Positions 62,771 through 64,000 of a stretch of DNA of 64,000 bases are shown piece by piece; position 1 is the first letter of the stretch; each line of letters starts with the position of its first letter. The notes below the pieces were generated by a model. That model was given only the letters and a program-made list of their open reading frames with translations, made no database searches and was not told the origin of the DNA. Origin of the DNA: Nonomuraea africana (GTDB lineage: Bacteria > Actinomycetota > Actinomycetes > Streptosporangiales > Streptosporangiaceae); contig NZ_JADBEF010000001.1 of assembly GCF_014873535.1 (NCBI RefSeq), forward strand, positions 4,030,001 through 4,094,000. Direction: 5' to 3'. The position numbers and the translations under genes are program-made.

Positions 62771-62824
62771 AAGCAACAGCCGCGGCCATGACGCCACCAC
62801 AAACAGGCCCGGCACACGAAAAAA

Positions 62825-62855
62825 GGGGGGTCCCGCCCACACGGCAGAACCCCCC
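62825..62855 (-). terminator. Second rRNA-operon terminator
   Basis: On the minus strand GGGGGGTTCTGCC pairs with GGCGGGACCCCCC (13 bp including G-U pairs), followed by TTTTTT. Confidence 0.8.
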
Positions 62856-62868
62856 GACAACGAGAAAA

Positions 62869-62894
62869 GGGGCCCCACCAGACGGTGGAACCCC
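62869..62894 (-). terminator. First rRNA-operon terminator after 5S
   Basis: On the minus strand GGGGTTCCACC pairs with GGTGGGGCCCC (11 bp, two G-U pairs), followed by TTTT. It lies about 20 bp after the 5S 3' end. Confidence 0.8.
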
Positions 62895-62914
62895 AACTCC
62901 CATAATGTAAAGAT

Positions 62915-63034
62915 TGCGCGGCGGCGACCTACTCTCCCACACCCTCCCGAGTGCAGTACCATCGGCGCTGCAGAGCTTAACTTCCGGGTTCGGAATGTAA
63001 CCGGGTGTTTCCCCTGCGCTATAACCGCCGCAAC
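62915..63034 (-). rRNA. rrf: 5S ribosomal RNA
   Basis: Minus-strand sequence has the 5S landmarks: CGGCGGTTATAGCG at the start, CATTCCGAACCCGGAAGTTAA (loop A/C region) and GAGAGTAGGTCGCCGCCG near the end. The ends can pair (GCGGCGG with CCGCCGC). Ends are estimated to within a few bases. Confidence 0.93.
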
Positions 63035-63093
63035 CCCATGAGACAGTGCTTGTTGTCTCAGAATTGCGTAGTGGACGCGAGCAAGATGCTTTG

Positions 63094-64000
<907 letters not shown>

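Overview
The window is GC-rich DNA (very high G/C at third codon positions, many GTG starts, ATGA or GTGA stop-start overlaps) from an actinobacterium. A HAIR element at lon, a MarP/HtrA-type protease, a cytochrome bd locus ordered cydA-cydB-cydD-cydC, F420-type enzymes and a muropeptide-recycling locus all suit the Streptosporangiales (Nonomuraea or Streptosporangium-like). The genus is an inference, not something read directly from the sequence.

Layout. 0-4.3 kb: cytochrome bd oxidase and its CydDC exporter (minus strand), divergent from a PadR regulator across a phased repeat. 4.4-12.8 kb: pentapeptide-repeat and HAAS membrane proteins, a secreted LTD/ExeM-type nuclease, a GntR/ArsR-like wHTH plus ABC exporter operon, and a membrane HtrA protease. 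13-18.1 kb: acyl-CoA synthetase, a Lys/Trp-rich secreted protein and the metNIQ methionine importer with a possible leader peptide. 18.2-24.1 kb: a decayed MFS fragment, a GlxA-type AraC regulator divergent from a PLP decarboxylase, lon with an HspR site, and a response regulator that has lost its N terminus. 24.2-34 kb: acyltransferase, heme oxygenase and TetR; MFS exporter; P450; FG-GAP propeller; a HAD gene broken by an IS200/IS605-type relic; phosphotransferase; PhoD phosphatase. 34-39.2 kb: a tight three-gene operon of serine hydrolase, HSP90-family ATPase and a large TPR protein. 39.3-48.8 kb: housekeeping and metabolic genes (ArfB-like, UbiB, acyl-ACP desaturase, NUDIX, two-component system, NagD-like HAD, M20 amidohydrolase, class IV aminotransferase). 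48.8-49.7 kb: a scar of duplicated and fused gene pieces. 49.9-61.5 kb: an oligopeptide-type ABC importer, GNAT, NamZ, MurQ, serine hydrolase and S9 peptidase, read together as cell-wall fragment uptake and recycling. 61.5-64 kb: an LLM oxidoreductase, tandem terminators, 5S rRNA and the 3' part of 23S rRNA (minus strand).

How parts work together. The 49.9-61.5 kb block has importer genes, an exo-acting muramidase, an etherase that opens MurNAc-6-P, a penicillin-binding-protein-like hydrolase and an oligopeptidase in consecutive, partly overlapping order, which argues for one pathway. The 34-39 kb trio has 4-8 bp gaps and so is almost certainly co-transcribed. Its chaperone-ATPase plus hydrolase plus repeat-scaffold composition is the best candidate here for an undescribed system.

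Gene decay is unusually visible. I identify six broken or chimeric loci (18.3, 23.5, 26.6, 31.3, 48.9 and 49.3 kb). Most were recognised by reading family motifs through frameshifts. All functional assignments rest on motif recognition by eye, without database searches.
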